A stretch of 64,000 bases of DNA from Micromonospora sp. WMMD1120. GTDB taxonomy: Bacteria > Actinomycetota > Actinomycetes > Mycobacteriales > Micromonosporaceae. Location: assembly GCF_029626235.1 (NCBI RefSeq), contig NZ_JARUBO010000005.1, positions 2,202,501-2,266,500 on the forward strand, read 5' to 3'. How positions within the stretch are numbered: the first letter of the stretch is position 1; the number at the start of each line of letters is the position of its first letter. Below, piece by piece: positions 8,640-16,344 of this stretch. The position numbers and the translations under genes were made by a program. A model generated the notes under the pieces. The model had not been told where the DNA came from. It was given only the letters and a program-made list of their open reading frames with translations, and ran no database searches.

Positions 8640-9107
8640 ATGAAGCTTGCTGAGGCCCTGGCGCTGCGCGCGGATGCGGCGCGGCGCGCCGAACAACGCC
8701 GTGCCCGCATCACGGCCAGCGCCCGCTACCAGGAGGGTGAGGCACCGGCTGAGGACGCCTCGGCTCTCCTCGCGGAGGCAGGCGTTGCACTCGGTGAGCT
8801 GGAGTCGCTGATCCGGCGGATCAATCGCACCAACGCGGCCACGGCCGTGGACGGGGTGGGCACGCTCACGGACGCGCTCGCACGTCGCGACGTGCTTCGT
8901 CTGCGGCACAGCGTGGTCACGTCCGCCGCGGACGCCGCTGCGGGTGAAGGCCAGCGTGGATACCGGCAGCTGCGGTCGGAGTTGAAGATGATTCCGGCGC
9001 TGCCGGTGGCCGAGCTGCGCCGGCAGGCCGACGACCTCGCCCGGCAGCTTCGCGAGGTGGACACGTTGATTCAGCGGACGAACTGGGAGGTCGAGCTGCT
9101 GGACTGA
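8640..9107 (+). CDS. DIP1984 family protein
   Basis: 155 residues, entirely helical, rich in Ala, Arg and Glu, matching the DIP1984 (septicolysin-related) pattern: MKLAEALALRADAARR at the start, LESLIRRINRTNAAT in the middle and LRQVDTLIQRTNWEVEL-like residues at the end. The ATG at 8640 is preferred to the GTG six bases upstream because homologues begin with MKLAEAL. The function is unknown; members are often annotated as septicolysin without evidence of lysis. It stands 126 bases after the membrane protein and may be transcribed separately. Confidence 0.8.
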   Translation: MKLAEALALRADAARRAEQRRARITASARYQEGEAPAEDASALLAEAGVALGELESLIRRINRTNAATAVDGVGTLTDALARRDVLRLRHSVVTSAADAAAGEGQRGYRQLRSELKMIPALPVAELRRQADDLARQLREVDTLIQRTNWEVELLD

Positions 9108-9406
9108 AGGGTTGCGGAGCAGGTAGCCAACGTGGAGGCGTGCACGAACCCGCGAGCCGGCGGGTAATCCGGCTCACTCCTGGCGCGCCGAGGGCAGGCG
9201 CAGGGGTTCGATTCCCCGGCACACATCGCACGCCCAGCACAGCACACAGGTGACGGCGCACAGGGCACGGCACACCACCGGGTGCAGATCCACGACGGCG
9301 AGGGTGGGACAGGGGACTTCCGCAACCTCCTACAACAGGGTCCGGCCGATTCTGGCCGCCGTCGCTCACGCGTGACTGGGCGACGGAGGACGCACCCAGG
9401 CATCCA
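9108..9406. other. Intergenic region with hairpin and tRNA T-arm-like fragment
   Basis: No gene is seen. A perfect 7-bp stem (GAGCCGG/CCGGCTC, 9154-9175, 8-nt loop) may terminate the DIP1984 transcript. At 9203-9217, GGGGTTCGATTCCCC looks like a tRNA T-arm, but no acceptor, D or anticodon arms fit around it. At most it is a relic of a tRNA 3' end. Confidence 0.5.
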
Positions 9407-10087
9407 CTACGGCGCGGCTACCGGGTAACCGATCGCGGCGAGGTCCTCGTGCGCCATGGCGACAGTGAGTTGAGGGTTCAGGGCGCGAACCACCGCGTCG
9501 GTGAGGGGCCGGTGCGCGACGACGTGCGCGACCGCCGCCCGGTCCACCTCGATCTCGTAGTAGTCGCCGCAGAACTCGACGAACCGGTCCACGATGTCGT
9601 CGAGCAGGATGTCGAGCATGCCGGAGCCGTCCGGCCCGACGTCGTCGTACGGCCCGCGCAGCGGCGGGAACTCGATGCCCTTCCCGGCACGCCAGCAGTT
9701 GTCCCCGTTCAATCGCCACAGCACAGCGGTGGCGAAGAACTGCCCCGTCTCGTCGCAGAACGCAGGTTCGGTCACCTGCGGGTGCAACGCCTCGGGGAGG
9801 CCGTCGAGCAGGCCCGGCCACAACTCGTGGTCTGCGTCGCCATAGGGCGACATCGCCGACTCATGATCGAAGACCCGGATGAACGCACCCTGGCTCGTGA
9901 ACACGATGGTCCACTCGTCGCCGCTGCCGTTGCTCATCGACGCCGCCTCGTCTGGGCCCCAGCGAGCGGTGTAGGCGTAGTAGGGCGCCCCGCCGTCGAT
10001 GATGCGTTCCAGAACGGCCAGCGCCTTACAACGCTTCCGTAACTCGTCGATAGCGGGCAGCCGGGCGGCGATGTCGTACGCGGTCAC
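9407..10087 (-). CDS. Hypothetical protein, last gene of a three-gene operon
   Basis: 226 residues, acidic, with a plausible globular composition and no signal peptide or membrane segment. It begins MTAYDIAARLPAIDEL and contains WTIVFTSQGAFIRVFDHES and ELWPGLLDGLPEAL, which look like a SMI1/SUKH-style or immunity-like beta-sheet protein, although I cannot place it in a family. It follows the gene ending at 10141 by 53 bases on the same strand, downstream of the crystallin-J1-labelled gene. The role is unknown. Confidence 0.75.
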   Translation of the reverse strand: MTAYDIAARLPAIDELRKRCKALAVLERIIDGGAPYYAYTARWGPDEAASMSNGSGDEWTIVFTSQGAFIRVFDHESAMSPYGDADHELWPGLLDGLPEALHPQVTEPAFCDETGQFFATAVLWRLNGDNCWRAGKGIEFPPLRGPYDDVGPDGSGMLDILLDDIVDRFVEFCGDYYEIEVDRAAVAHVVAHRPLTDAVVRALNPQLTVAMAHEDLAAIGYPVAAP

Positions 10088-10140
10088 CTGACGACCCTAC
10101 GGGTGACGGAGACGTCATCAGGCGCGCAGGGAGTCGTGAC

Positions 10141-10632
10141 TCAGTCCTCGTCAGTAGCCAGCACCGCGACCATGACGCCGCCGCCCTTGCCGATCACGAA
10201 CGCGTCCATGACGTGTCGGGTGACCGGTTCCCATGAGACCAGGTCGGTGTTCGTCCACCAACGGGTTCCATGGCCCAGCAGCTTCACCAGCGCCCGTAAC
10301 ACATCACGAGCGCGCTCCTCCGGGTATCGACCCCGGGCACCGTAGGCGAGGGTGCGTGAGGTCATTCCGATCAGTAAGTCGAGGGCAACGTGCTGGCTCG
10401 CCTCGCTCATCCGCACCGACAGCTGCGCCGCGTCCTGCGGGGCCTGCGGCGGCGTTCCGTTAGGGCCGCCAGCATCCATGACGCCGACGCTGGTCAGGAA
10501 CGCGAACGCGTCGGGGAAGGGGTCGCTGGTGTCGGTGGATCGGATCACGGTCCACAGCTGGCCGTTGCCGTACGGGCCCGGCAGCCCGGCCAGAAGCTGC
10601 CGGATCCGTACGAGCCGCTCGGTGGCATCCAC
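10141..10632 (-). CDS. Hypothetical protein
   Basis: 163 residues, mixed alpha/beta, no recognised motif. The sequence opens MDATERLVRIRQLLAGL and ends in a hydrophobic strand (GGGVMVAVLATDED). The start lies 6 bases after the stop of the preceding minus-strand gene, with a GGCGGTGG-like RBS, so it is co-transcribed with both neighbours. The tight spacing suggests a shared role, which I cannot name. Confidence 0.7.
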   Translation of the reverse strand: MDATERLVRIRQLLAGLPGPYGNGQLWTVIRSTDTSDPFPDAFAFLTSVGVMDAGGPNGTPPQAPQDAAQLSVRMSEASQHVALDLLIGMTSRTLAYGARGRYPEERARDVLRALVKLLGHGTRWWTNTDLVSWEPVTRHVMDAFVIGKGGGVMVAVLATDED

Positions 10633-10638
10633 CGCCGA

Positions 10639-11001
10639 TCACTCGGCCTGCTCAACCGGGCGGAACTCGTGGACCACCTCGATGAGCCCGACGATGTGCC
10701 GGTTGAACTCGTCGAGTTCCTCGGCCGGCACCCACAGCTCAAGGATGTCGCGGCCGCCGACCTGCCGGACGGGGTATCGGGCGGCGAACTCCTGGTCGAC
10801 GTGGAACCGGGTGACGTAGCCGACGCCGGAGGCGGGGACGTTCCAGTCCCGGGCGATCATGATCGCGTACTGCTCGTTGAGGATGGGATAGAAGATCGGC
10901 TGGTCGGGCAGCCGCGCCGGCCAGGCCTTCCAACCGGAGGCGCGGACGAGTTCAAGCTCCTGCGGGCCGGTCGGCCGCCACAGCGTCATCGTCTCCGTCA
11001 C
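10639..11001 (-). CDS. Small protein of the 'ADP-ribosylation/crystallin J1' label family
   Basis: About 120 residues from the GTG at 11001, with a GGAGAG-like RBS. A longer upstream frame is antisense to the NADAR gene and was rejected. The sequence TLWRPTGPQELELV...PEQP-like LPDQPIFYPILNEQYA and ARDWNVPASGVGYVTRF is a well-conserved actinobacterial family that databases label ADP-ribosylation/crystallin J1. That label has little experimental basis. The gene heads a three-gene minus-strand operon and diverges, across about 90 bases, from a NADAR gene, whose family does have ADP-ribose-linked activity. Confidence 0.75.
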   Translation of the reverse strand: MTETMTLWRPTGPQELELVRASGWKAWPARLPDQPIFYPILNEQYAIMIARDWNVPASGVGYVTRFHVDQEFAARYPVRQVGGRDILELWVPAEELDEFNRHIVGLIEVVHEFRPVEQAE

Positions 11002-11091
11002 CACAGCTCTCCTCTGCCAGATCGAGGTACGGTACCGACAATCGCGAAACGCGCTGGTCCCGCACCGCCCGGGTCTGACAGCCTGCTGGGC

Positions 11092-11661
11092 GTGCCTGAG
11101 ACGGATTCCTTGCCGTACAGCCTGCCCGAGCTGCGGGCGCTCGTCACTGCGAACGTGCGCCTCAAGTACCTGTTCTTCTGGGGCCATCAGCCCCAACCCG
11201 ACGGCAGCGTCGGACCGGGTTGCCTGAGCCAGTGGTGGCCGGCCCCGTTCGTCGTGGACGGCATCCGCTATGCCACGGCTGAGCACTACATGATGGTCGG
11301 CAAGGCGCGCCTGTTCGGCGACGAGGCGATCGCCGAGCAGATGCTGGCCGCGTCGCATCCGGGCGCGGTCAAGACCCTGGGCCGGCAGGTACGCGGCTTC
11401 GACCAGGCACTGTGGGACGCGCACCGCTTCGACCTGGTCGTCGCCGCCAACGTGGCGAAGTTCAGCCAGCACCCCGACCTCGGCCAGTACCTGTCGTACA
11501 CGCGTAACCGGGTGCTGGTGGAAGCCAGCCCGGTGGACCGCGTCTGGGGCATCGGCCTGGCCGCCACCGACCCACGCGTTCATGATCCCGCCCAGTGGCG
11601 CGGCCAAAACCTCCTCGGATTCGCACTGATGCGCGCCCGCGCACACCTCGATGCAGGATGA
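11092..11661 (+). CDS. NADAR family protein (N-glycosidase/ADP-ribosyl hydrolase fold)
   Basis: 189 residues from GTG. NADAR hallmarks are clear: YLFFWGHQP, CLSQWWPAPF, the core YATAEHYMMVGKARLF, ANVAKFSQHPDLGQYL and the closing VWGIGL. NADAR (DUF1768) proteins include riboflavin-pathway N-glycosidases and enzymes that remove ADP-ribose from guanosine in nucleic acid, acting as antitoxins to DarT-like toxins. The residues Glu and Trp expected in the pocket are present. No DarT-like toxin is visible next to it; the divergent small gene is the only candidate partner. The length matches the family. Confidence 0.88.
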   Translation: MPETDSLPYSLPELRALVTANVRLKYLFFWGHQPQPDGSVGPGCLSQWWPAPFVVDGIRYATAEHYMMVGKARLFGDEAIAEQMLAASHPGAVKTLGRQVRGFDQALWDAHRFDLVVAANVAKFSQHPDLGQYLSYTRNRVLVEASPVDRVWGIGLAATDPRVHDPAQWRGQNLLGFALMRARAHLDAG

Positions 11662-11727
11662 CCTCAAGATCCACGGCGGCTTCACCGCCGTCGCCAGCGG
11701 TAGCAGCCTGAATCGTCCCCGCTGCAG

Positions 11728-12867
11728 TCAGCTCAGCCCGGCCCGGTCGAGCCGGTCCAGCAGGCTCGGCTTACGCGCATGCTGCTCCCGCAACAGCCGT
11801 ATCCGTTGCCGAAACACCTCGGCGTCTCCTTCCCGATCAGCCAACGCCTTCAGGTCGGACAGCAGGACGACGGCGGCGTCGTACTCCTTCGGTCGTTTCG
11901 TCTCGATCATCGCGTCCACCCGCTGCCACTCCTGCTCCTGCCGGTCGGCGAGCACGTTCAGCCGTTGCTCACGGGCGGCGGCGGCCGCCCGCTCCCGACG
12001 CTCCCGCTCGGCCGCCTCGCGCTGCTGGGCGAGCTGTTGCCGCCGTGACCAGCGTTCCTCCGCGGAGGCCAACAGCTCCCCGACCGTACGGCCGGTCCGA
12101 ACGCCCTCGTTCGGAGCCGCACCATGGAAACGGGCCAGCAGTTCCGAACGCAGGTGCGCGTCGCCGCGCACCAGCCGTACGACAAGGTCGTCCTTCTCCG
12201 CCTCGGGCAGCGCCGTCACCCACCGGGACAACGCCGCCCCCGACGGCGCCTTCTCTTTCAGCGGCGCGCTCCTCTCGGCCGCCACGGCGAGCAGATCGGG
12301 GTCCAGCCGCAGGAAGTCGACCAAGGCGCGTTGCGGCCCGGACAGGTCGCCCAGACCAGGCGGGACGGGCGGTTCCGGCTCGCCGTCGGTGACCTCGCGG
12401 TTCTGTACGCACAGCAGCCACGCCAGGTACAGCAACCGCCGATCCCCGGCGGCCAACTCCGCCCGGGCGGGAAGGATCGCGGCGAGGCGACCGGCCCCGT
12501 CGTACTCCTCGTCCTCGTCGCCTTCCTCGTCCTCACTGTGCAGGTCGAGGATCACGTGGGTACGGGTCGCCCACGAACAGGCCGATCGTCCGACGCAGTA
12601 CGGTGCGGCCGTGCCCGCGTCCAACACCGTGACCGGCAGCCGCAGCGCCACCCGATGGGTGCCCCAGTTCGCCAGGTACAGGAACGCGTCGAAGTACCGC
12701 TGCATCCACTCCCGCGGGTCGCCCTTCAGGTCACCCCACTGGTAGTCGTTGACGAAACTCGACGCCGTGATCCGCGCCCGCGTCGACAACGCCCGCAACT
12801 CACGCTGCTGCACCGAGGTCAACGGCCGGTCGACCGCCACGAACTCGTAGTACTGGTACTCACTCAT
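11728..12867 (-). CDS. Hypothetical protein with C-terminal coiled coil
   Basis: 379 residues. The N-terminal 110 residues are globular (YQYYEFVAVDRPLTSVQQ, WMQRYFDAFLYLANWGT), then an acidic linker (DLHSEDEEGDEDEE). The last 130 residues are a long charged coiled coil, with runs of Arg, Glu and Ala. It follows the gene ending at 12892 by 24 bases. The N-terminal pattern is common in actinomycete proteins found near SWIM zinc-finger genes, but no such gene is present here. The function is unknown. Confidence 0.75.
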   Translation of the reverse strand: MSEYQYYEFVAVDRPLTSVQQRELRALSTRARITASSFVNDYQWGDLKGDPREWMQRYFDAFLYLANWGTHRVALRLPVTVLDAGTAAPYCVGRSACSWATRTHVILDLHSEDEEGDEDEEYDGAGRLAAILPARAELAAGDRRLLYLAWLLCVQNREVTDGEPEPPVPPGLGDLSGPQRALVDFLRLDPDLLAVAAERSAPLKEKAPSGAALSRWVTALPEAEKDDLVVRLVRGDAHLRSELLARFHGAAPNEGVRTGRTVGELLASAEERWSRRQQLAQQREAAERERRERAAAAAREQRLNVLADRQEQEWQRVDAMIETKRPKEYDAAVVLLSDLKALADREGDAEVFRQRIRLLREQHARKPSLLDRLDRAGLS

Positions 12868-12891
12868 CGCTGGTCCCCCTCGCCACGAGGA

Positions 12892-13203
12892 TCATCCGTT
12901 CGCCCAGTGCCGGTACGCCTCGATCCACTGCGCGCCGGACGGTGCCGGCTCCGGCAAGGGGAGATCGAGGAGGCTGATCGCCTGACGGATTCCGTCTCGA
13001 TGGCAGACCGCGACGACTGCGCCGTGGCGCAGGTCAACCCGCCGCACTGTTACCTCGACACCCAGAACCCGTGTCGTGAACGGCACCGCCAGATGCTCCT
13101 CGATCAGCGTGTACAGACCGGTCAGCTGCTCGTCATCGTTGTAGGCGTCAACCGTCGCCTCGTCGACCAACGCGTCCAACTCGGCCTGGCTGAGTGCACC
13201 CAC
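12892..13203 (-). CDS. Small CcbP-like calcium-binding family protein
   Basis: 103 residues. The C-terminal half (VEVTVRRVDLRHGAVVAVC, ISLLDLPLPEPAP and WIEAYRHWANG) resembles the CcbP-type calcium-binding family from cyanobacteria and actinobacteria. The N-terminal half is an acidic helix pair. The family call is from the DLPLP...WIEAYR pattern and is tentative. It is the first gene of a two-gene minus-strand operon with the coiled-coil protein. Confidence 0.6.
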   Translation of the reverse strand: MGALSQAELDALVDEATVDAYNDDEQLTGLYTLIEEHLAVPFTTRVLGVEVTVRRVDLRHGAVVAVCHRDGIRQAISLLDLPLPEPAPSGAQWIEAYRHWANG

Positions 13204-13253
13204 CGCAGCACCCTACGACGGCTCCCGCGCTCAGTACCGGACCACCGTGTCCA

Positions 13254-14045
13254 TCACGGCGTCCACGTGGAGTGCCACGCCGCCGTCAGGCTCACCACGT
13301 CGGGGTACCGGTCGACGGGCGTCGCGCGGGTCGCGCGCGTCGCCAACCTCTCCTGAGCCGGGGATCCCCGCCAGCCATCAGGGGAGTCGAGCAGTTGGTG
13401 GATCGTACGACCGAGGTTGAACACGGTGGTGCGCTGATCGATGACCGCGCCGCGGACGAACTCTTCGGGGGCCATGTAGCGGCGCGAGCCGGGAAGGCGG
13501 TCGGCGTCGAGGACGAAAGGTCCGAGTCGGTACTCGTCCAGGTCGATCAGGCGCATTCGGCGGGCATCGAAGTCGTATAGGAAGCAGCCGTCGTACAGGT
13601 CGACGGCCACGAAGCCCGCAGCCGTGACGGCCACGTGCGCGTCGAGGATCGCGTCGACAGCCGCTACGACCTCCGGTAGCGGAAGCCGCTGGAATCGGGC
13701 CAGCGCGGTTCGGTCCGAGCCGTTCCGGGTGGCGTGGTTGAGCACGTTGCCGTCGTGCCACGGGTACACCAGTGTCAGCCCGTCGGGGCCGTCGAGGACC
13801 CGCTCGGGACGGACGATCGCCGCGTGCTCAACTGCGGCGTGTAGGCGGATAGACCGGTCCAGCGAAAGCCGGGCCGTTGGCGTGGTGGCCTTCTTCACGA
13901 ACCAGCGATGCCCGCCGGACTCGACGCCGTAGGACAAGCAGCCGGAATCCTGCGCGTCGAAGACCGTGAACGCGGACGCGAGCGGCACGTCGGACATGAT
14001 GCCGAACCTGCGACTCACGCTGACGATGGGATTCTGACCCGTCAC
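13254..14045 (-). CDS. Degenerate serine/threonine protein kinase-like protein
   Basis: 263 residues with the outline of a protein kinase: a Lys strand (HRWFVKKATT), an αC-like region, VDLYDGCFLYDF where the catalytic HRD...N loop should be, IDLDEYRLG in place of DFG, then SRRYMAPEEF matching the APE region. The Gly-rich loop is weak and the HRD Arg is absent, so activity is doubtful or atypical. Its ATG overlaps the stop of the upstream nucleotidyltransferase gene (14042-14045), which marks a two-gene unit. Atypical kinase plus nucleotidyltransferase pairs can be toxin-antitoxin-like, for example MenT-type or HipA-like, but no firm match is seen. Confidence 0.72.
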   Translation of the reverse strand: MTGQNPIVSVSRRFGIMSDVPLASAFTVFDAQDSGCLSYGVESGGHRWFVKKATTPTARLSLDRSIRLHAAVEHAAIVRPERVLDGPDGLTLVYPWHDGNVLNHATRNGSDRTALARFQRLPLPEVVAAVDAILDAHVAVTAAGFVAVDLYDGCFLYDFDARRMRLIDLDEYRLGPFVLDADRLPGSRRYMAPEEFVRGAVIDQRTTVFNLGRTIHQLLDSPDGWRGSPAQERLATRATRATPVDRYPDVVSLTAAWHSTWTP

Positions 14046-14842
14046 GAACCGCTCCGCCCATCGTGCGACGGGTCATCCCGTAGCAGGTGCGTCGCCGCGA
14101 CGGCGTCGGCAAGGTCGAGGAGGCGGTGAGCCGCGGCGATGGCGGAACGCAACTGCCGGGCGGCGGCCGGTTCGATGCGCTCGTCGAGGATCTGCCGCAG
14201 CATGACGTTGTCGGCGCCGGATGGAAGATCCAGATGTCGGGTGATGGCGACATGGCGCGGTTGGTCGCCGCGGGCGAGGTACTTGGCGGCCAGCTGCACC
14301 AGCATCAGAACGCTGGCCGGGCGGGTCGGGTCGGTGCCGGTGGTGTCGGGGGTGCGGTGTCGGTCCAGTAGGGGTATGAACGCCAGGTCGGTGCGCGGCG
14401 GTGGTGGCGTGCGGTGCAGCAGGAGCCGACCCTCGGCGGGTAGGGCAGCGGTTTCGGTAGGCCACAGGTAGAGATCGACCAGGACGGGCAGGGTGGCCAG
14501 CTCGACGCACACGGTCAGGTAGCCACCGCCGGCTGGAGCGTTGCGGGGCTTGCCCACGGTGAACAGCACCGGGCCGGGCAACCGCAGGCCGGCGACTGGG
14601 TCATCAAATACGCCCTGGGGTGTGGTGGTGTCGACGGCCACGACGAGGTCGACGTCGCTGTACGGGTCGGCGGTGCCCCGCCCAAGAGATCCCACAAGCC
14701 ACGCCGCGTCCACAAATCGCCGCTGCTGTAGGGCGGTAACGCTGGCCGCGATCCAATTCGCACGGGCCGCAATCACGGCCCTCAGCGGTGCAGCTTCCCG
14801 CCGCAGGGGCGGCGGCGCCTTGGCGGGCCCGCGCTGGCTCAT
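14042..14842 (-). CDS. MNT/Polβ-type nucleotidyltransferase domain protein
   Basis: 266 residues from the ATG at 14842. The in-frame extension to 15175 is low-complexity and was rejected. The nucleotidyltransferase signature GSLGRGTADPYSDVDLVV is at about residues 53-70, with the Ser-Asp-x-Asp metal ligands. A third acidic residue lies in VLVDLYLW. The C-terminal half is helical (VLMLVQLAAKYLARGD), as in substrate-binding HEPN/KNTase-like domains. It is coupled to the kinase-like gene downstream. Possible roles are NMP transfer to a tRNA, protein or small molecule; nothing in the sequence decides. Confidence 0.8.
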   Translation of the reverse strand: MSQRGPAKAPPPLRREAAPLRAVIAARANWIAASVTALQQRRFVDAAWLVGSLGRGTADPYSDVDLVVAVDTTTPQGVFDDPVAGLRLPGPVLFTVGKPRNAPAGGGYLTVCVELATLPVLVDLYLWPTETAALPAEGRLLLHRTPPPPRTDLAFIPLLDRHRTPDTTGTDPTRPASVLMLVQLAAKYLARGDQPRHVAITRHLDLPSGADNVMLRQILDERIEPAAARQLRSAIAAAHRLLDLADAVAATHLLRDDPSHDGRSGS

Positions 14843-15291
14843 GCCAGCCCCGCCCCAGCTACCCAAGGGCATTGCTGCCCGTACGGGTTCGCGAAGGGCA
14901 CCGACGGCTTCGAGGTGTGCGGCAGGTACGCGGGCATCCAGGCGTCGGGCCCGGGTGAGGTTGAGTGTTCCGGTCTGACGGTGTTCGTCGTGGTCAGGCG
15001 ATCCACTTTGCGAGCTGCCTGCCCGCCCAGGAGCGTATGGCGTCCGCCGCCCCAGGAGGCCGCAGGCGTGCCGGGTGACGAGCAGCCGAGCGGCGACCGA
15101 GATCAAGGACAGAATTCGGCAGGCGGACTCCTCAGGCGGGAAACGCGTGTCGTACCTGGCGCTCAGGCCGTTCACAACTTTTGGTGAAGCACGTAGATGT
15201 CCTCAGCGAGATGGATTGCTGCACGGGTTTGGCGGAGAATCGAGCCGACGTTTGCGATCAGAGCGGACATTTCTGCCGCCGTGGGAACGTC
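14843..15291. other. Intergenic region without a supported gene
   Basis: Several short overlapping frames occur, but none has recognisable composition or a ribosome-binding site. The region separates the nucleotidyltransferase gene from the 3' end of the immunity gene and probably holds the promoter of the former. Confidence 0.5.
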
Positions 15292-15744
15292 CTACTGGAC
15301 AATCATGTTCCGGACGCCGTACGTGTCCCACCATGATGATCGGTGTTCGCGTAGCTCCCCGGCGACTCGCGTCAGCAGGAGCCAGTTGCCGTTGAGCACG
15401 AGTGCGGCGTCTTCGGGTCGGCCGGCCAGGACACGGGCGACGGCCGACACCATGGAGGGAACCGCACCCTCCGGTGGGTCGTTCTTGCGCAGGTCGAACG
15501 CGACACTGGCGTACGCGTCGGGTTCCCATTCCCATTGGGTGCCGTCGTCGTCTTCGGCGTCGAAGTAGCCGTTGCTGCCTGCGTAGATGGTGACCGTGTA
15601 GCCGAGTTCCTCCCGGAGGTCGGCGCTGAGCAGCCGGGGGTAGCCGGGCTGTGTCGACTCCTCGACGCCGTGTGGGGCGACGAGGGGAGCGAGGTCCTCC
15701 AGCGGGATGTCGCCGGCCAGGGTGAGTCGGTACTCGATGCCCAC
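15292..15744 (-). CDS. SitI3-family immunity protein
   Basis: 150 residues from a GTG start. The opening GIEYRLTLAGDIPLEDLAPL and the later NGNWLLLTRVAGEL match the SitI3 immunity family first described with the Myxococcus swarming-inhibition toxin. It is the third gene of a minus-strand trio and lies 15 bases after the toxin gene stop, as expected for an immunity gene. It would bind and neutralise the CdiA-CT-like nuclease encoded upstream, protecting the producer. That specific pairing is inferred from adjacency. Confidence 0.82.
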   Translation of the reverse strand: MGIEYRLTLAGDIPLEDLAPLVAPHGVEESTQPGYPRLLSADLREELGYTVTIYAGSNGYFDAEDDDGTQWEWEPDAYASVAFDLRKNDPPEGAVPSMVSAVARVLAGRPEDAALVLNGNWLLLTRVAGELREHRSSWWDTYGVRNMIVQ

Positions 15745-15759
15745 GTGCTGCCTGCCTTC

Positions 15760-16344
15760 TCAGTCTCGTCGGACGATTTGAATGATCGCACCGCTTCGGG
15801 TCACCGCTGCTAGTTCCTTGAGCTGCGGGACCGGCCAGTCGTCGAACTGCTTCTGCAGGGCGGTGATGTCACCGCGCCAGTCCTGCAGGTTCAGCACCAC
15901 CCGTTGGGTCTGCTGCCTCGCCACCTTCTGCGATACCTCCGTCCACACCCCGCGTACCGCTTTGCCGGGGGTGGGTGAGTAGCAGTCGAAGACGTGGCCC
16001 TCGATGAGGTAGTCAGGTTCCTTGTCCGGCTTGCCCACGTCGCCGGTGCTCTGGCGCGCGTCGGCGATCTCCCGCGGGGTCGGGTTCTGGTGTACGCGGT
16101 AGCCGTCGTGAGCGAGAGTGTCGGCGCACTCGTTCTCCAACTCCAGCGAGCGCCGCACCGCGTCGTCCTCGCGCAGTGGGATCCTGGTCCGTGGTCCGGT
16201 CGCCGAGCCGCCGGGAACGCCCGTGGGCGGCCTACTCCAGCGGGTAAAGGCCGATCGGGGGTCCTTGGCGGGTGTGGTTGCGGCCGTACTGCCGTCGGTG
16301 TCGGGGAATGGGCTGGCCGGCGAGGGACCGCCAGCCCTCGTCAA
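15760..16344 (-). CDS. CdiA-CT-like tRNase toxin domain protein
   Basis: 194 residues. It starts with TTG in a TTGA overlap on the stop of the DUF6244 gene. The N-terminal 65 residues are disordered and Pro/Ser/Thr-rich, like a linker. Residues about 75-194 resemble the CdiA C-terminal tRNase fold: ECADTLAHDGYRVHQNP, EPDYLIEGHVFDCYSP and QKVARQQTQRVVLNL, then WRGDITAL. The Asp, Cys and Gln-rich pocket segments fit that restriction-like nuclease family, which cleaves tRNA in contacted cells. It has no signal peptide of its own, so delivery would rely on the linked helical protein. Confidence 0.8.
   Translation of the reverse strand: MTRAGGPSPASPFPDTDGSTAATTPAKDPRSAFTRWSRPPTGVPGGSATGPRTRIPLREDDAVRRSLELENECADTLAHDGYRVHQNPTPREIADARQSTGDVGKPDKEPDYLIEGHVFDCYSPTPGKAVRGVWTEVSQKVARQQTQRVVLNLQDWRGDITALQKQFDDWPVPQLKELAAVTRSGAIIQIVRRD

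Noticed and set aside
9121..9225. Possible tRNA gene around 9150-9220
   Set aside because: Only the T-arm-like hairpin fits. The acceptor, D and anticodon arms do not form.
10390..11091. Long plus-strand frame upstream of the NADAR gene
   Set aside because: It is antisense to two genes with better support and shows no family similarity; the NADAR fold begins at 11092.
14843..15175. Extension of the nucleotidyltransferase frame to 15175
   Set aside because: The extra codons are low-complexity Arg/Gly/Pro with no RBS; the domain starts after the ATG at 14842.
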